64,000 nucleotides of DNA, from the NCBI GenBank assembly GCA_030430205.1, contig JAUIGE010000033.1, positions 1-64,000 of the forward strand. The letters are read 5' to 3'. The DNA comes from Bacteroidia bacterium (GTDB lineage Bacteria; Bacteroidota; Bacteroidia; J057). Shown here piece by piece: positions 18,901 to 26,103 of this stretch. Every line of letters starts with the position of its first letter. The stretch's first letter is position 1. The notes beneath the pieces are model-generated. The model had not been told where the DNA came from and did no database searches. It saw nothing but the letters and a program-made list of their open reading frames with translations. The translations under genes and the position numbers were made by a program.

Positions 18901-19649
18901 AGGGGACTGATGACATCATCGTCAGTGTCCTGCCAGGGCCTGTGGTCAACTTAGGCGGGGACAGAACGGGCTGTGATTCCCTGGTCCTCGATGCCGGCAA
19001 TTTCAACTCCTACACATGGAGTACCCAGGCTACATCCAGAAGGATCACCGTCAAAACGGCTGGCACCTACTCCGTCAGTGTACTTGACAACAATGGCTGC
19101 CCCGGGGCCGATACCGTGGCAATCACGATAGAAGAAAATCCCCGGGCATCCTGGTCTGCAAACTGGACCTCTGCTACCGATGTTCAATTCACCAATACTT
19201 CCACCCCTTCCGGCGCAGGGGTAAGTTACCTCTGGGACTTTGGTGATGGTGGCAGCACCTCTACGCTGGCCAATCCTTCCCACAGCTACGCCACAGCAGG
19301 CAACTACATCGTCAGCCTGACCGTCACCACAACCAGCTGTGGCAGTGATGATGCAGAAAGATTGATCGGTACAGCGCTCGAAGATGAGCTCTTCGGTAGG
19401 TCTATCACGCTTTTCCCCAATCCGAGCAACGGAATATTTGCCCTGGGAATCAGCGGCTTGAAGGCGCAAGAGCTTCATATCACTGTCTCAGATGTGACTG
19501 GCAAAACCATCATGGAGTTCCATGAAGCGCAGCGCATCAATGGCAATTTTGAGCAGGTCATAGACCTGAGCGGTCATGCCGAAGGCGTGTATATGGTGAC
19601 CGTCTTTGACGGCCAGCGATATGCCCGCAAGAAGATGATCGTGCGATAG
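12942..19649 (+). CDS. Giant modular surface protein (MAM-like, CARDB, lamin-tail, Ig, PKD, T9SS type A)
   Basis: 2235 aa from ATG 12942, chosen for the signal peptide MKKTLLLPWIMVCLSLGLFS (cut near GQAQ). Order: a MAM-like module (~27-220); four tandem ~298-aa modules whose MAM halves start near residues 335, 637, 932 and 1229 (FPHFENFESG, FPYLEDFESG, FPHDQDFENG, FPHLEDFESG), with CARDB-like halves between; a CARDB-like domain (~1417-1523); a lamin-tail-like domain (~1594-1767, ITEAELGATDFVEIQNLSSQ); about four CHU-type Ig repeats (~1794-2067, each with NLG.D...C and LDAG); one PKD (YLWDFGDGG); and a type A sorting domain (ITLFPNPSNGIF to the end). Probably an adhesin or matrix protein on the outer surface; no catalytic motif seen. 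Confidence 0.9.
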   Translation: MKKTLLLPWIMVCLSLGLFSLGQAQVSLPFWEDFEGGSPATTFTTNQVVINGLAGTGYAWSYNKTLEGRLRMRAWQDWGVTTPFTTSGNHAITLDDTVGNTIVSVNDLILTINMSNYTGSQVIEMDFNFAHHGEEPHANDRVFIRGSITSAWITLYNLNANQPAVGVWANVKGLDLDSVLSANSQSFSATTQIRFGQQDDFGADDATFSDGYSFDDVKIYQLSDASAAAFAVTSPMSGCGMGLDTICFNYQNVGAMAFDSAMVFYSINGGTPIAELDTSNLNPGDQATYCFAALGNFSVVGNYTLRVWVQAPGDTLPADDTTTIVISNIPLINTFPHFENFESGANGWIAGGMNSSWALTTPANATIQGAASGINSWVTNATGFYNSDENSFVQSPCLDFSTIFNPRICFSIWWNAEFSWDGAALQSSIDGGLTWQLVGTFNGANGDPANWYTDNGIAGNPGGQQMGWSGRASSGDGSNGYVLAQHDLLNLGGQSSVILRVAFGSDGIIEDDGFAFDDVLIFEKPASDASAVAVLSPGSACNLGLDTVRFAYNNTGIAAFDSAMLSFQVDGGTITTEIDTTTLMPGDTAVYTFTGLANLAGVGAHTIKAWVSAPNDQLPFKDTLNITVNNIPEISSFPYLEDFESGPGGWTTGGLASSWQLGLPRATVIDTAASGVKAWMTDTASFYNLNENSFVESPCFDLTSLTLPVMAMNIWWDSDIFDGANIDYSLDGGMSWSILGAFGNPNNWYNKNNLFGFPGGSLEGWGGPPGSGGWVRAERQLPSLAGEPNVRFRINFGEDGFDNTPNGFAFDDFELYQQPPIDGQIIAVTDPLSNCSIGMDTVCISYFNNGSVAFDSAYVSYRINGGTIVTERDTLRLQPGDTVQYCFSTLGNFTAVGSYQVRAWITVPGDIQGSNDTTVTTIQNVVSISSFPHDQDFENGPAGWTSGGVANSWQLGRPVGPTINSAASGVYAWVTDTSGFYNNNENSYVISPCFDFSGLFLPILEVNIWWESETSWDGTVLQSSIDGGQTWANVGKIGDLNWYTDTTIDGNPGGQQHGWTNTVGGISSGGWVRGMQVVRSLSGQPRVRFRFAFGSDGSVNTHDGFAFDDFSIRESPAIDAQTLNVLAPVSGCGLGTEQVGFRYTNGGITAFDSAEVSYSVNGGMTVTEIDPRVINPGDTVIYPFTALYNFSTPGNYNILIVVKVVGDSVNFNDTLRYVVSSVPNISTFPHLEDFESGPGGWTAGGNGKWQWGLPRGSVIGSAASGIKAWMTDTLSNYKNSECSFVLSPCFDFSALSLPLVRANIWVHSEDSWDGTVLQATTDSGLTWTTIGAFGDPFNWYNDPSITGLSGCLGNGPGWTDAIMTGYVSAQHELAFLAGEPDVRFRFFFGSDASVNTYDGFAFDDFEIEDVPPNNVGVVQILSPKTGQCGDSSTVVSVVIRNYGSSDQHTFPIRFDADTGNTSYATINYTYSDTLDPGTLDTVILGTLNTFAGGTFNFTAYSLLANDSDRSNDSTSRLNVIIQPLPLAPIASDTTICGAATVSLSVLVDTQYNYTWYDAATGGNILADSTHLVANISGDTTFFVEARAGTGGSCIRITEAELGATDFVEIQNLSSQPIDATGYVVAVSNSYSDIGLVNTILWNLGNMNGGQILFRDDDPGSAQYWGNNLFFNPGAFPGFAGWVMILDNAGTVVDAVFWGWEASDIASINTTINGYSVTGADIPWTGDGVDVSAMPGSHIELQGNAESNDLTDWNNLQVNSTPGTQSSNLSLPYSCGGGCPSLRTPLRVLIRPFLVNLGQDRAVCEGANINGTTAGAASYLWSTSDTTSSINANVSGQYVLAVTSIDGCVGTDTINLLVQPLPIVNIGPADTAGCGSVLLDAGNPGAQYAWSNGGQAQTQLFTANGTYSVNVTNPSGCTASDTINVNILPEPLVNLGPDVTGCDEATLDAGAFPAGYTFLWNTNATTQTIRVTQTNQYSVTVTDTAGCQGTDDIIVSVLPGPVVNLGGDRTGCDSLVLDAGNFNSYTWSTQATSRRITVKTAGTYSVSVLDNNGCPGADTVAITIEENPRASWSANWTSATDVQFTNTSTPSGAGVSYLWDFGDGGSTSTLANPSHSYATAGNYIVSLTVTTTSCGSDDAERLIGTALEDELFGRSITLFPNPSNGIFALGISGLKAQELHITVSDVTGKTIMEFHEAQRINGNFEQVIDLSGHAEGVYMVTVFDGQRYARKKMIVR

Positions 19650-19660
19650 GATAGTGGCGG

Positions 19661-19688
19661 TATGCAGTTGGCAGTTTTTAGTCGGCAG
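19661..19688 (+). repeat. Degenerate heptamer array (nnnGCAG type)
   Basis: Four seven-base units in register: TATGCAG, TTGGCAG, TTTTTAG, TCGGCAG. Unit ends match those of the 40.2-kb heptamer locus. The 16-mer TATGCAGTTGGCAGTT recurs inside the giant PKD gene at 39138-39153. Confidence 0.5.
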
Positions 19689-19714
19689 CATGCTGTTTTA
19701 CTGGAATAGAAAAA

Positions 19715-19741
19715 GGGGATGGCTACGGCCGTCCCTTTTTT
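19715..19741 (+). terminator. Rho-independent terminator with TACG tetraloop
   Basis: Eight-bp stem GGGATGGC / GCCGTCCC (one G-U pair) closed by TACG, a UNCG-class tetraloop on a C-G pair, followed by TTTTTT. It ends the giant surface-protein transcript. Confidence 0.9.
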
Positions 19742-19787
19742 GTTTGTTATTCTCTCTATATTCGCAGCTTAATCAGAAGAAAATCAA

Positions 19788-20921
19788 ATGACCGCAGGCG
19801 ATAATAAATACATAGCCAAAACTTTCTTCGGTCTCGAAGATATACTGGCAGAGGAACTAAGACAGATCGGTGCCGAAGATATCCGCACCGTGAAAAGGGC
19901 GGTTCTCTTCAGCGGAGACCAGTTCACTATGTACCGCGCAAACTATGAGTTACGGACGGCGCTGCGCATCCTGAAGCCCATCGGTGAGTTTGAAGCGCAT
20001 AATGCAGACCAACTCTACAAGCGCGCCAAGCGCTTCAATTGGGGCAATTATATGGACGTAGACGGTACCTTTTCTATAGATGCGGTCGCCAATTCGCAAA
20101 TATTTCACCACGCTCAGTTTGCTGGCCTGCGCGTCAAAGACGCCATCGTGGATCACTTTCGTGAGCGCTATGATCGCCGCCCCAATGTCAAACTTGACCA
20201 CCAGGACATGCTCCTGAATGTGCATATCAATGACCGCAAAGTGCGGCTTTCGCTCGATAGCTCTGGCGACTCGCTGCATAAGCGAGGCTACCGCCTCGCC
20301 GCCGCGGAAGCTCCCCTCAACGAGGTCCTGGCAGCAGGCATCCTGCTGATGAGCGGCTGGACGGGCGATCGACCTTTGGTCGATCCTATGTGTGGATCAG
20401 GAACGATCCTGATAGAGGCTGCTATGCTGGCAGCCCGGCAGGCTCCGCAAAAATACAGGGAGTGGTTTGGCTTCATGAGCTGGAAAGATTTTGACGAGCA
20501 ACTCTGGCGAAAAGTGAAGCGCGAAAGCAAAGAGCGCGAGCAGGAAATCGCCATTTCGATCGAAGGCAGCGACATTTCGAATAACAACCTGCGCGCAGCG
20601 CAGGAGAATATCCGCCGCGCCAAAATGGATCGATATATCCGCTTACGCCTGAAAAACTTTTTTTCATACAAAAGACCTCCCTCACCTCCGGCGACCCTCA
20701 TCAGCAATCCTCCCTATGGCGAGCGCCTAAAAGAAGATGACATCTTCGGTTTCTATAAACAGATCGGCGACACCCTGAAGCAAAATTTCACCGAATACGA
20801 CGCCTGGATTTTCTCTGCCAAAAGAGAGGCGCTCAAACATGTGGGCCTCAAAACATCTAAGCGCATTCCCTTGTTTAATGGCCCCATAGAGTGCCGCCTT
20901 CATAAATATGAATTGTACTGA
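19788..20921 (+). CDS. THUMP-domain class I SAM-dependent RNA methyltransferase (RlmL/YpsC-like)
   Basis: 377-aa cytoplasmic enzyme. The N-terminal ferredoxin-like/THUMP part (residues ~1-165) starts with IAKTFFGLEDILAEELRQIG. The Rossmann methyltransferase part shows the SAM motif DPMCGSGTILIEAA (about residues 203-216) and the catalytic NPPYGERL (about 308), typical of N2-guanine rRNA methyltransferases. It matches the RlmL half of E. coli RlmKL and Bacillus YpsC in length and order. It probably methylates 23S rRNA; the exact site cannot be read. It stands 13 bp before the NRDE gene, likely in one transcript. Confidence 0.9.
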   Translation: MTAGDNKYIAKTFFGLEDILAEELRQIGAEDIRTVKRAVLFSGDQFTMYRANYELRTALRILKPIGEFEAHNADQLYKRAKRFNWGNYMDVDGTFSIDAVANSQIFHHAQFAGLRVKDAIVDHFRERYDRRPNVKLDHQDMLLNVHINDRKVRLSLDSSGDSLHKRGYRLAAAEAPLNEVLAAGILLMSGWTGDRPLVDPMCGSGTILIEAAMLAARQAPQKYREWFGFMSWKDFDEQLWRKVKRESKEREQEIAISIEGSDISNNNLRAAQENIRRAKMDRYIRLRLKNFFSYKRPPSPPATLISNPPYGERLKEDDIFGFYKQIGDTLKQNFTEYDAWIFSAKREALKHVGLKTSKRIPLFNGPIECRLHKYELY

Positions 20922-20934
20922 TTAGCAACTCATC

Positions 20935-21714
20935 ATGTGTTTAATCGCTTTTGCCTACCAGCAACATCCCCGCTATCCCCTCATTGTCATCGCGAACCGC
21001 GATGAGTTTTATGAACGCCCCACCGAACAGGCCCGGTGGTGGGAAGAAGCGCCAGATTTGCTGGCGGGTAAAGACGTACAGGCAGGAGGCAGTTGGATGG
21101 CCGTGGGCAGAAATGGCCGCTTTGCGGCGCTGACTAATTTTCGGGATCCGAAAAACCTGAAGCCTCAGGCGCCTACGCGCGGACTTTTGGTGACTGATTT
21201 TATTTCCAGCAAAAAATCCCCCCAGGAATACCTTTCCCCTATACACGAAAACGGCCAGGCCTATAATGGCTTTAACCTGCTCGTGGGCGGGCCCGAGGAG
21301 TTGTGGTGGTATTCGAATTATGGCGAAAAGCCCATCAGGCTTGAGCCTGGCACCTATGGCCTCAGCAATGCTTTGCTGGACAGTCCATGGCCCAAATTGA
21401 CCCATTTGAAAGGGAAACTGGAAGGCCTCATCCAGGCCGATACTTTTGACCATGAAAAAGCGCTTGCGGCGCTGGTTGATAAAAATATCGCTCCGGACGA
21501 AGACTTACCTGAAACGGGTGTGCCCCTGGAATGGGAACGCCGGCTCTCAGCCATGTATATCGAAATGGAAAAATATGGGACGCGCTGCTCGACTGTCTTA
21601 TCTTTTGAAAAAAAGGGGCAAGTCCGTTTTACAGAGCATTCCTATGTGCCCGATAGGGGGCGCTTTGAGGAAAAATTTTTTCCTATTCATAGCGAAGCGC
21701 TTTCACCGGATTAG
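20935..21714 (+). CDS. NRDE (TANGO2-like) family protein
   Basis: 259 aa. The family signature is present from the first residue: MCLIAFAY, then VIANRDEFYERPTEQARWW (giving NRDE its name), then GGSWMAVGRNGRFAALTNFR. The Cys at position 2 fits the N-terminal-nucleophile fold proposed for the family; eukaryotic TANGO2 is linked to haem and lipid handling, but the bacterial role is not established. It follows the methyltransferase gene by 13 bp. Its 3' end overlaps the convergent permease gene by 32 bp, so the two transcripts must overlap. Confidence 0.88.
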   Translation: MCLIAFAYQQHPRYPLIVIANRDEFYERPTEQARWWEEAPDLLAGKDVQAGGSWMAVGRNGRFAALTNFRDPKNLKPQAPTRGLLVTDFISSKKSPQEYLSPIHENGQAYNGFNLLVGGPEELWWYSNYGEKPIRLEPGTYGLSNALLDSPWPKLTHLKGKLEGLIQADTFDHEKALAALVDKNIAPDEDLPETGVPLEWERRLSAMYIEMEKYGTRCSTVLSFEKKGQVRFTEHSYVPDRGRFEEKFFPIHSEALSPD

Positions 21715-24124
21715 AACGCGCCGCGCGTATCGCCAGGTAGCTCATCGTCAGCAAGCCTATCATCAGGCTGAGCAGGCCCGCCATCACAAAACTCAGCCAG
21801 CCTATCTGGATGCGGTAGGCAAAATCCGTCAGCCAATCGCTCATAAAATACCAGGCCAGGGGAAAGGCGAATACCATCGCTACGACGATCATCAGCGCAA
21901 AATTTTTGCTCAATAGCAAAAGGATGTCCGCTACACTGGCTCCCAGTATTTTGCGTACCCCAATTTCTTTGGTGCGCTTTGCCACGCTGATGGCAACTAT
22001 GCCAAAGAGGCCGAGGCAGGCTATCGCAATAGCCAAAATCGCCGCAATAGACATGATTTGGCCCATGCGCGCTTCTTCTTCATACTGCTCCGCGAGTACC
22101 TGATCTATGAAAGAATAATCAAAGGGTTGATGGGGAAGGGTTTCTCTCCAGCTTTTTTCCATCGCTTTCAGCCCCTCTGTAACCTTCGCTCCGTCAAGCA
22201 TGACGGTCAGGTAGGGGATGGGATTGCGGTTCCAATTCACATCGTTTGCTTCTCTGAGCATCGGCATCGGATCAACCACCAGCACCAGCGGTTCGATTTC
22301 CGTATGAAGCGAGGCAAAATGATAATCTTCCACGACGCCTACCACCAGGATGTTTTGCCAGGGTTTGGGCAGCGATTGCCCGATGGGATTTTCCATGCCG
22401 TAGGTTTTGACAAAAGCCTCATTCACCACGGCAGCGACCGTTTTGTCTGATCCGTTTTCCTCCGAAAAAAACCTGCCCGCCTTCAGCTTGATGCCCATAG
22501 TCTCCAGAAAATTGTAGTCAACGGGGTTGACGTTGAGGCGGCGGAACTGTCCCGCCTCCGTCACATGCCCGAGTTGCATGCGGCCCTGCTCGGCCAGGGT
22601 ATAGCCCGAGTGGGTAGCGCTTTTGACTTCCGGCAAGGCAGCAAGTGCTTCCTGCGCCCGTTTTACTTCATTTTCCGCTGCATAATATACTTCACCAAAG
22701 CCCTGGCCCGCGCCTCTGTTGGCATTGTAAGGAATGACTACGGCATGTTCTTTTTGGTAGCCCAGGTTTTTATTTTGTAAAAATCCCAATTGCTTTTGCA
22801 TGATTAAAGTACTGCTAATCAAAAAGATAGATAGCACAAACTGAAAAGCAACCATGCTTCGCAACAGCCAGTTGCGGTTTCTGCCGGAGGATAGTTTATG
22901 GGTCTTGACCGGCGGCATTCCGGAGAGTATCAGCGCAGGATATGCGCCCGAAAGCAGGCCGATCAGCAGGGCGATGCCCAGCCAGAAGCCGATAGCTCCG
23001 GCATCAAAAGAGAGCTCCAGCTCTCTCTGGGCAAAGTCATTGAAAACGGGCAGCGCCAGGTCTGCCAGAAATACGCCCAACACCAGCGCGATCATCGCGA
23101 TCAGGATGGCCTCCGTCCAAAATTGAGCCATCAGCTGGATGCGTGCCGCGCCGACGACTTTGCGCACGCTCACTTCCATCGATCGGCTCAGCGAACGGCT
23201 TACCGCCAGGGTAGTAAAATTGATCGAGGCGATCACGAGGATCAAAATGGCCACAGCCAGCAGGATGTAGGCATATTGCGGATCGCTGACAGGCAGGTTG
23301 CCAGGGGGCATGTCGGGATTGAGGTGGATGTCGGTAAAAGGCTGAAGATGAACGGTATATGCGCCTTCTTCATATTCTTCCCCTAAAGCCTTTTGAATCA
23401 TCCCTGGAAATTTAGCTACCAGCTCGGCGGTATCCGTCTGAGGCGGCAGCATCACAAAAGTCTCGACCATGATATTGAACCAACTCATGCGCATGCGTTC
23501 GCGGAAGAGGCGTTTATCATTGTCGAAAGGAATGATGAGATCAAATTGAAAACTGGAATTTTGGGGTTGTGCTGCCAGCACGCCGCTGACCAGGAAGTTT
23601 TCTTCCTGATCACCCAACTGAATGGTCAGGTTTTTTCCCAAAGGATTTTCCTCCCCAAAATACTTTCTGGCTGAAGCTTCGCTGAGCACAACTTCGCTCA
23701 GAGACTTGCCAAATTGGGCAGGATCTCCCTTTTGCCATGGCATATCAAACATGCGAAAAAAGGCAGGATCAAGCAGGTTGATCGTTTCATCATCTGAAAA
23801 ATCTGCCCGCTTTACCACATCCTGAAAAAAGACATAACGGCTCATCTCCTGGACTTCAGGTATGTCTGCGGCCAGGCTTGGCCCCAGGATAAAAGGCGTC
23901 ACGGTATTAATAAAGGTTTCGCCTTCATACTTTTCCTTCACCCAGGCGCGGTAGATTCTATCGCCCTTTTCATGGTATTGATCAAAGGAAAACTCATCCT
24001 TTACAAACAGCATAATCATGATGCAGGCAGCAATGCCGATCGCCAGACCTGTCAGGTTGATGAAGGTATAGAGGCGGTACTTGAGCAGATTTCGCAGGGC
24101 GATTTTGAGATAGTTTTTTAACAT
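21683..24124 (-). CDS. ABC transporter permease of the MacB/FtsX type
   Basis: 813 aa from ATG 24122-24124 (MLKNYLKIALRNLLKYRLYT), preferred over an ATG nine codons upstream because this family begins with that motif. Layout: first membrane helix (~20-42), large periplasmic MacB-like domain, three helices in the middle (~280-420), a second FtsX half and three C-terminal helices ending ARSNPVKALRYE. It would work with an ATPase encoded elsewhere, in mechanotransmission or extrusion of peptides or lipids. Two 16-bp TGT-N10-ACA boxes lie upstream at 24257-24294. The 3' end overlaps the NRDE gene by 32 bp. Confidence 0.9.
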   Translation of the reverse strand: MLKNYLKIALRNLLKYRLYTFINLTGLAIGIAACIMIMLFVKDEFSFDQYHEKGDRIYRAWVKEKYEGETFINTVTPFILGPSLAADIPEVQEMSRYVFFQDVVKRADFSDDETINLLDPAFFRMFDMPWQKGDPAQFGKSLSEVVLSEASARKYFGEENPLGKNLTIQLGDQEENFLVSGVLAAQPQNSSFQFDLIIPFDNDKRLFRERMRMSWFNIMVETFVMLPPQTDTAELVAKFPGMIQKALGEEYEEGAYTVHLQPFTDIHLNPDMPPGNLPVSDPQYAYILLAVAILILVIASINFTTLAVSRSLSRSMEVSVRKVVGAARIQLMAQFWTEAILIAMIALVLGVFLADLALPVFNDFAQRELELSFDAGAIGFWLGIALLIGLLSGAYPALILSGMPPVKTHKLSSGRNRNWLLRSMVAFQFVLSIFLISSTLIMQKQLGFLQNKNLGYQKEHAVVIPYNANRGAGQGFGEVYYAAENEVKRAQEALAALPEVKSATHSGYTLAEQGRMQLGHVTEAGQFRRLNVNPVDYNFLETMGIKLKAGRFFSEENGSDKTVAAVVNEAFVKTYGMENPIGQSLPKPWQNILVVGVVEDYHFASLHTEIEPLVLVVDPMPMLREANDVNWNRNPIPYLTVMLDGAKVTEGLKAMEKSWRETLPHQPFDYSFIDQVLAEQYEEEARMGQIMSIAAILAIAIACLGLFGIVAISVAKRTKEIGVRKILGASVADILLLLSKNFALMIVVAMVFAFPLAWYFMSDWLTDFAYRIQIGWLSFVMAGLLSLMIGLLTMSYLAIRAARSNPVKALRYE

Positions 24125-24256
24125 GGATTTGTGATTAGCTTTTTTGTTCAAAAGCTTGTCAGTGGCATTTCAGCTTATGCCAAAGTCGTTCCTTTTTGCG
24201 TAAAAAATTGAATGCCAGCAATTTATACAAAATTTCATTTGACATGGATTTCCCCC

Positions 24257-24294
24257 TGTGCGAAAAGGAACAGCGAAGTGTGCGAAAATGGACA
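24257..24294. promoter_or_regulatory. Two tandem 16-bp operator-like palindromes
   Basis: TGTGCGAAAAGGAACA (24257-24272) and TGTGCGAAAATGGACA (24279-24294). Both are TGT-N10-ACA boxes with the shared core GTGCGAAAA, repeating every 22 bp (about two helical turns). They lie between the divergent FtsX-like permease and MFS genes, where a regulator of either could bind. Confidence 0.5.
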
Positions 24295-24335
24295 CATGCA
24301 CAGAACAAATTTTTAATCTTTTCCTACATTTAGGT

Positions 24336-25502
24336 ATGTCTACAAAACCCTCCCGCAACCTTTGGCTGCTTGGCTGGATTTCCCTCTTCAATGAAATTGC
24401 CAGTCAGATGGTCTATCCGTTGATTCCCAAATTTTTGGTGAGTCTGGGGGCTGCCCCCTCAGCCATCGGGCTGATCGAAGGCATAGCCGAGGCTACGGCT
24501 GCACTGTTCAAAAGCGTCTCCGGACGCCTTTCGGATCGCTGGGGCAAACGCAAAGCCTTTGTTTTTGCGGGCTATCTGTTGGCGGGCATCGCCAAGCCTT
24601 TCCTCTTCTTCGCCACAAGCTGGGGCCATGTGCTGGGGCTTCGTTTCTCGGATCGGATGGGAAAAGCGATACGCGGGCCCGCGAGAGATGCGCTGCTGGC
24701 GGAGTCGGTCAGGGCAGAGAGCCAGGGAAAATCCTTTGGCATACAGCGCGCGATGGATCGCGCCGGAGCCATCCTCGGGCCCTTGCTGGCCCTGGGCATA
24801 CTGGCCTTGCCGCAAGGCAATCTGCGGCTGGTCTTTTTGTTGTCCGCCATACCGGCGGCACTCACCCTGCTGTTTTTCCCTTTTCTAAAAGAATACAAAA
24901 GCCTGCCCCAAGCGGATTCTGCACCCATAGAGGGAGAATCACCCCTCCGTTCGCGCCCTTTTCGCATCTTTTTCTTTGCGAATGTGCTCTTTGCCCTCGG
25001 CAATTCTTCCAACGCTTTCCTCATCCTCAAAGCGGATGAAGTCGGTTTGGGCGATGCCCCCTCCCTTGTCCTGCTTTGGATGCTTTACAATTTTGTCTGC
25101 GTCGTAGCCGCTCCCATTTTTGGGAGTTTATCGGATCGTATCGGCCGCAAAGCCATCATCGGCATGTCTTTTCTTTTTTATGCGGCCTTGTATGCCGCCT
25201 TTGCTTTCGCGACTGCCCATTGGGCGATGTGGCTGCTGTTTGCAGCTTATGGGGTCTATTATGGGCTCAGTTCGGGCGTTTTTAAAGCCTATATCGCAGA
25301 TTTGGTTCCTGCAGCGCAGCGGGCCTCAGCCTATGGCTATTTTCAGACAGGCGTAGGCCTGGCGTTGCTTCCGGCATCTTTGATCACAGGCTTTGCCTGG
25401 GAGGCTGCGGGCAGCGTAGCTGCCTTGTTGGTGTCAGCAGGCTTTGCCCTGCTGGGGTATGGGCTTTGGGTTTGGGGGAATTTTGACGCAGGTTTTCGCT
25501 GA
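24336..25502 (+). CDS. MFS transporter
   Basis: 388 aa from ATG 24336 (MSTKPSRNLWLLGWISLF). The longer frame from 24258 would run through the operator boxes. About 12 membrane helices, with the MFS loop motif GRLSDRWGKRKAFVFAG (~58-74) and its repeat GSLSDRIGRKAIIGMSF in the second half, plus SDRMGKAIRGPARDALLAES. The closest general pattern is the drug/unknown-solute MFS group that includes this RGPARDAL motif. The substrate cannot be inferred. It is divergent from the FtsX-like permease and may share its operator region. Confidence 0.85.
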   Translation: MSTKPSRNLWLLGWISLFNEIASQMVYPLIPKFLVSLGAAPSAIGLIEGIAEATAALFKSVSGRLSDRWGKRKAFVFAGYLLAGIAKPFLFFATSWGHVLGLRFSDRMGKAIRGPARDALLAESVRAESQGKSFGIQRAMDRAGAILGPLLALGILALPQGNLRLVFLLSAIPAALTLLFFPFLKEYKSLPQADSAPIEGESPLRSRPFRIFFFANVLFALGNSSNAFLILKADEVGLGDAPSLVLLWMLYNFVCVVAAPIFGSLSDRIGRKAIIGMSFLFYAALYAAFAFATAHWAMWLLFAAYGVYYGLSSGVFKAYIADLVPAAQRASAYGYFQTGVGLALLPASLITGFAWEAAGSVAALLVSAGFALLGYGLWVWGNFDAGFR

Positions 25503-25521
25503 TTATTATGGTTTTTATGTT

Positions 25522-26004
25522 TTAAGAACTTATCCCCCTCTCCTCTTGAATCCAATTCAAAAAACCAGCCGTAGAGCGGTTCAGCATTTCATACACCTCA
25601 TCAAAGCCTTTTCCTCCGCCATAATAAGGATCAGGCACTGCCTCGCCTTTTCCCAATTCATCAAAATCGCGCATCAGGATGATTTGGGCTTTGCCGCCAT
25701 GCTGTTTTTTTAGCTTCTCGATGTCCCTCTTGTTGCTGTGATCCATGACGATCATATAGTCAAAAGCTTCAAAATCCTTGGGTTTTACCTGCCTCGCACG
25801 TGAGGGGAGGTGGATCTTGTTCTTCGCTGCTGTCTCCAGCATGCGGGGATCGGCGCGCTCTCCGGCATGCCAGCCGCCGGTACCGGCGGAGTCGATTTCA
25901 AATTGATCCAGAAGCCCCGCTTCTTTCACATGATGGATGAAGAGGCCCTCCGCCATGGGAGAGCGGCAGATGTTTCCTAAACAGATGAAGAGCGTGCTGA
26001 TCAT
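25522..26004 (-). CDS. Low-molecular-weight protein-tyrosine phosphatase
   Basis: 160-aa cytoplasmic phosphatase. The P-loop CX5R is C8-LGNIC-R14 followed by S15, and the general-acid loop DPYY is at D125-Y128. Length matches the family (about 150-160). It would remove phosphate from tyrosine, or act on arginine phosphate as in some bacterial homologues; there is no kinase or exopolysaccharide neighbour to decide. The ATG at 26004 is immediately before the P-loop strand. The upstream leader contains the heptamer hairpin at 26014-26099. Confidence 0.92.
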   Translation of the reverse strand: MISTLFICLGNICRSPMAEGLFIHHVKEAGLLDQFEIDSAGTGGWHAGERADPRMLETAAKNKIHLPSRARQVKPKDFEAFDYMIVMDHSNKRDIEKLKKQHGGKAQIILMRDFDELGKGEAVPDPYYGGGKGFDEVYEMLNRSTAGFLNWIQEERGISS

Positions 26005-26013
26005 TGTGGGTTT

Positions 26014-26099
26014 TTGTTTCGGGTTTCGGGTTTCGAGTTTCGGGTTTCGGGTTTCGGGTTGTTGGAATCCACGGAACTCGAAACCCCAAACCCGAAACC
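26014..26099. repeat. Heptamer array GGGTTTC with inverted heptamer arm
   Basis: Five consecutive seven-base units at 26021-26055 (four GGGTTTC and one GAGTTTC), with degenerate units at each end. After a short spacer, 26075-26099 carries the inverted heptamers (GAAACCC/CGAAACC register). The two arms can pair into an imperfect long hairpin. It fills the 99-bp gap between two minus-strand genes. Confidence 0.8.
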
Positions 26100-26103
26100 A
26101 TTC

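Noticed and set aside
24190-24220. Possible sigma-54 promoter for the FtsX-like gene (TGGCAT on the minus strand)
   Set aside because: The -24-like box is present, but the -12 GC is missing, so the match is too weak to report as a promoter.
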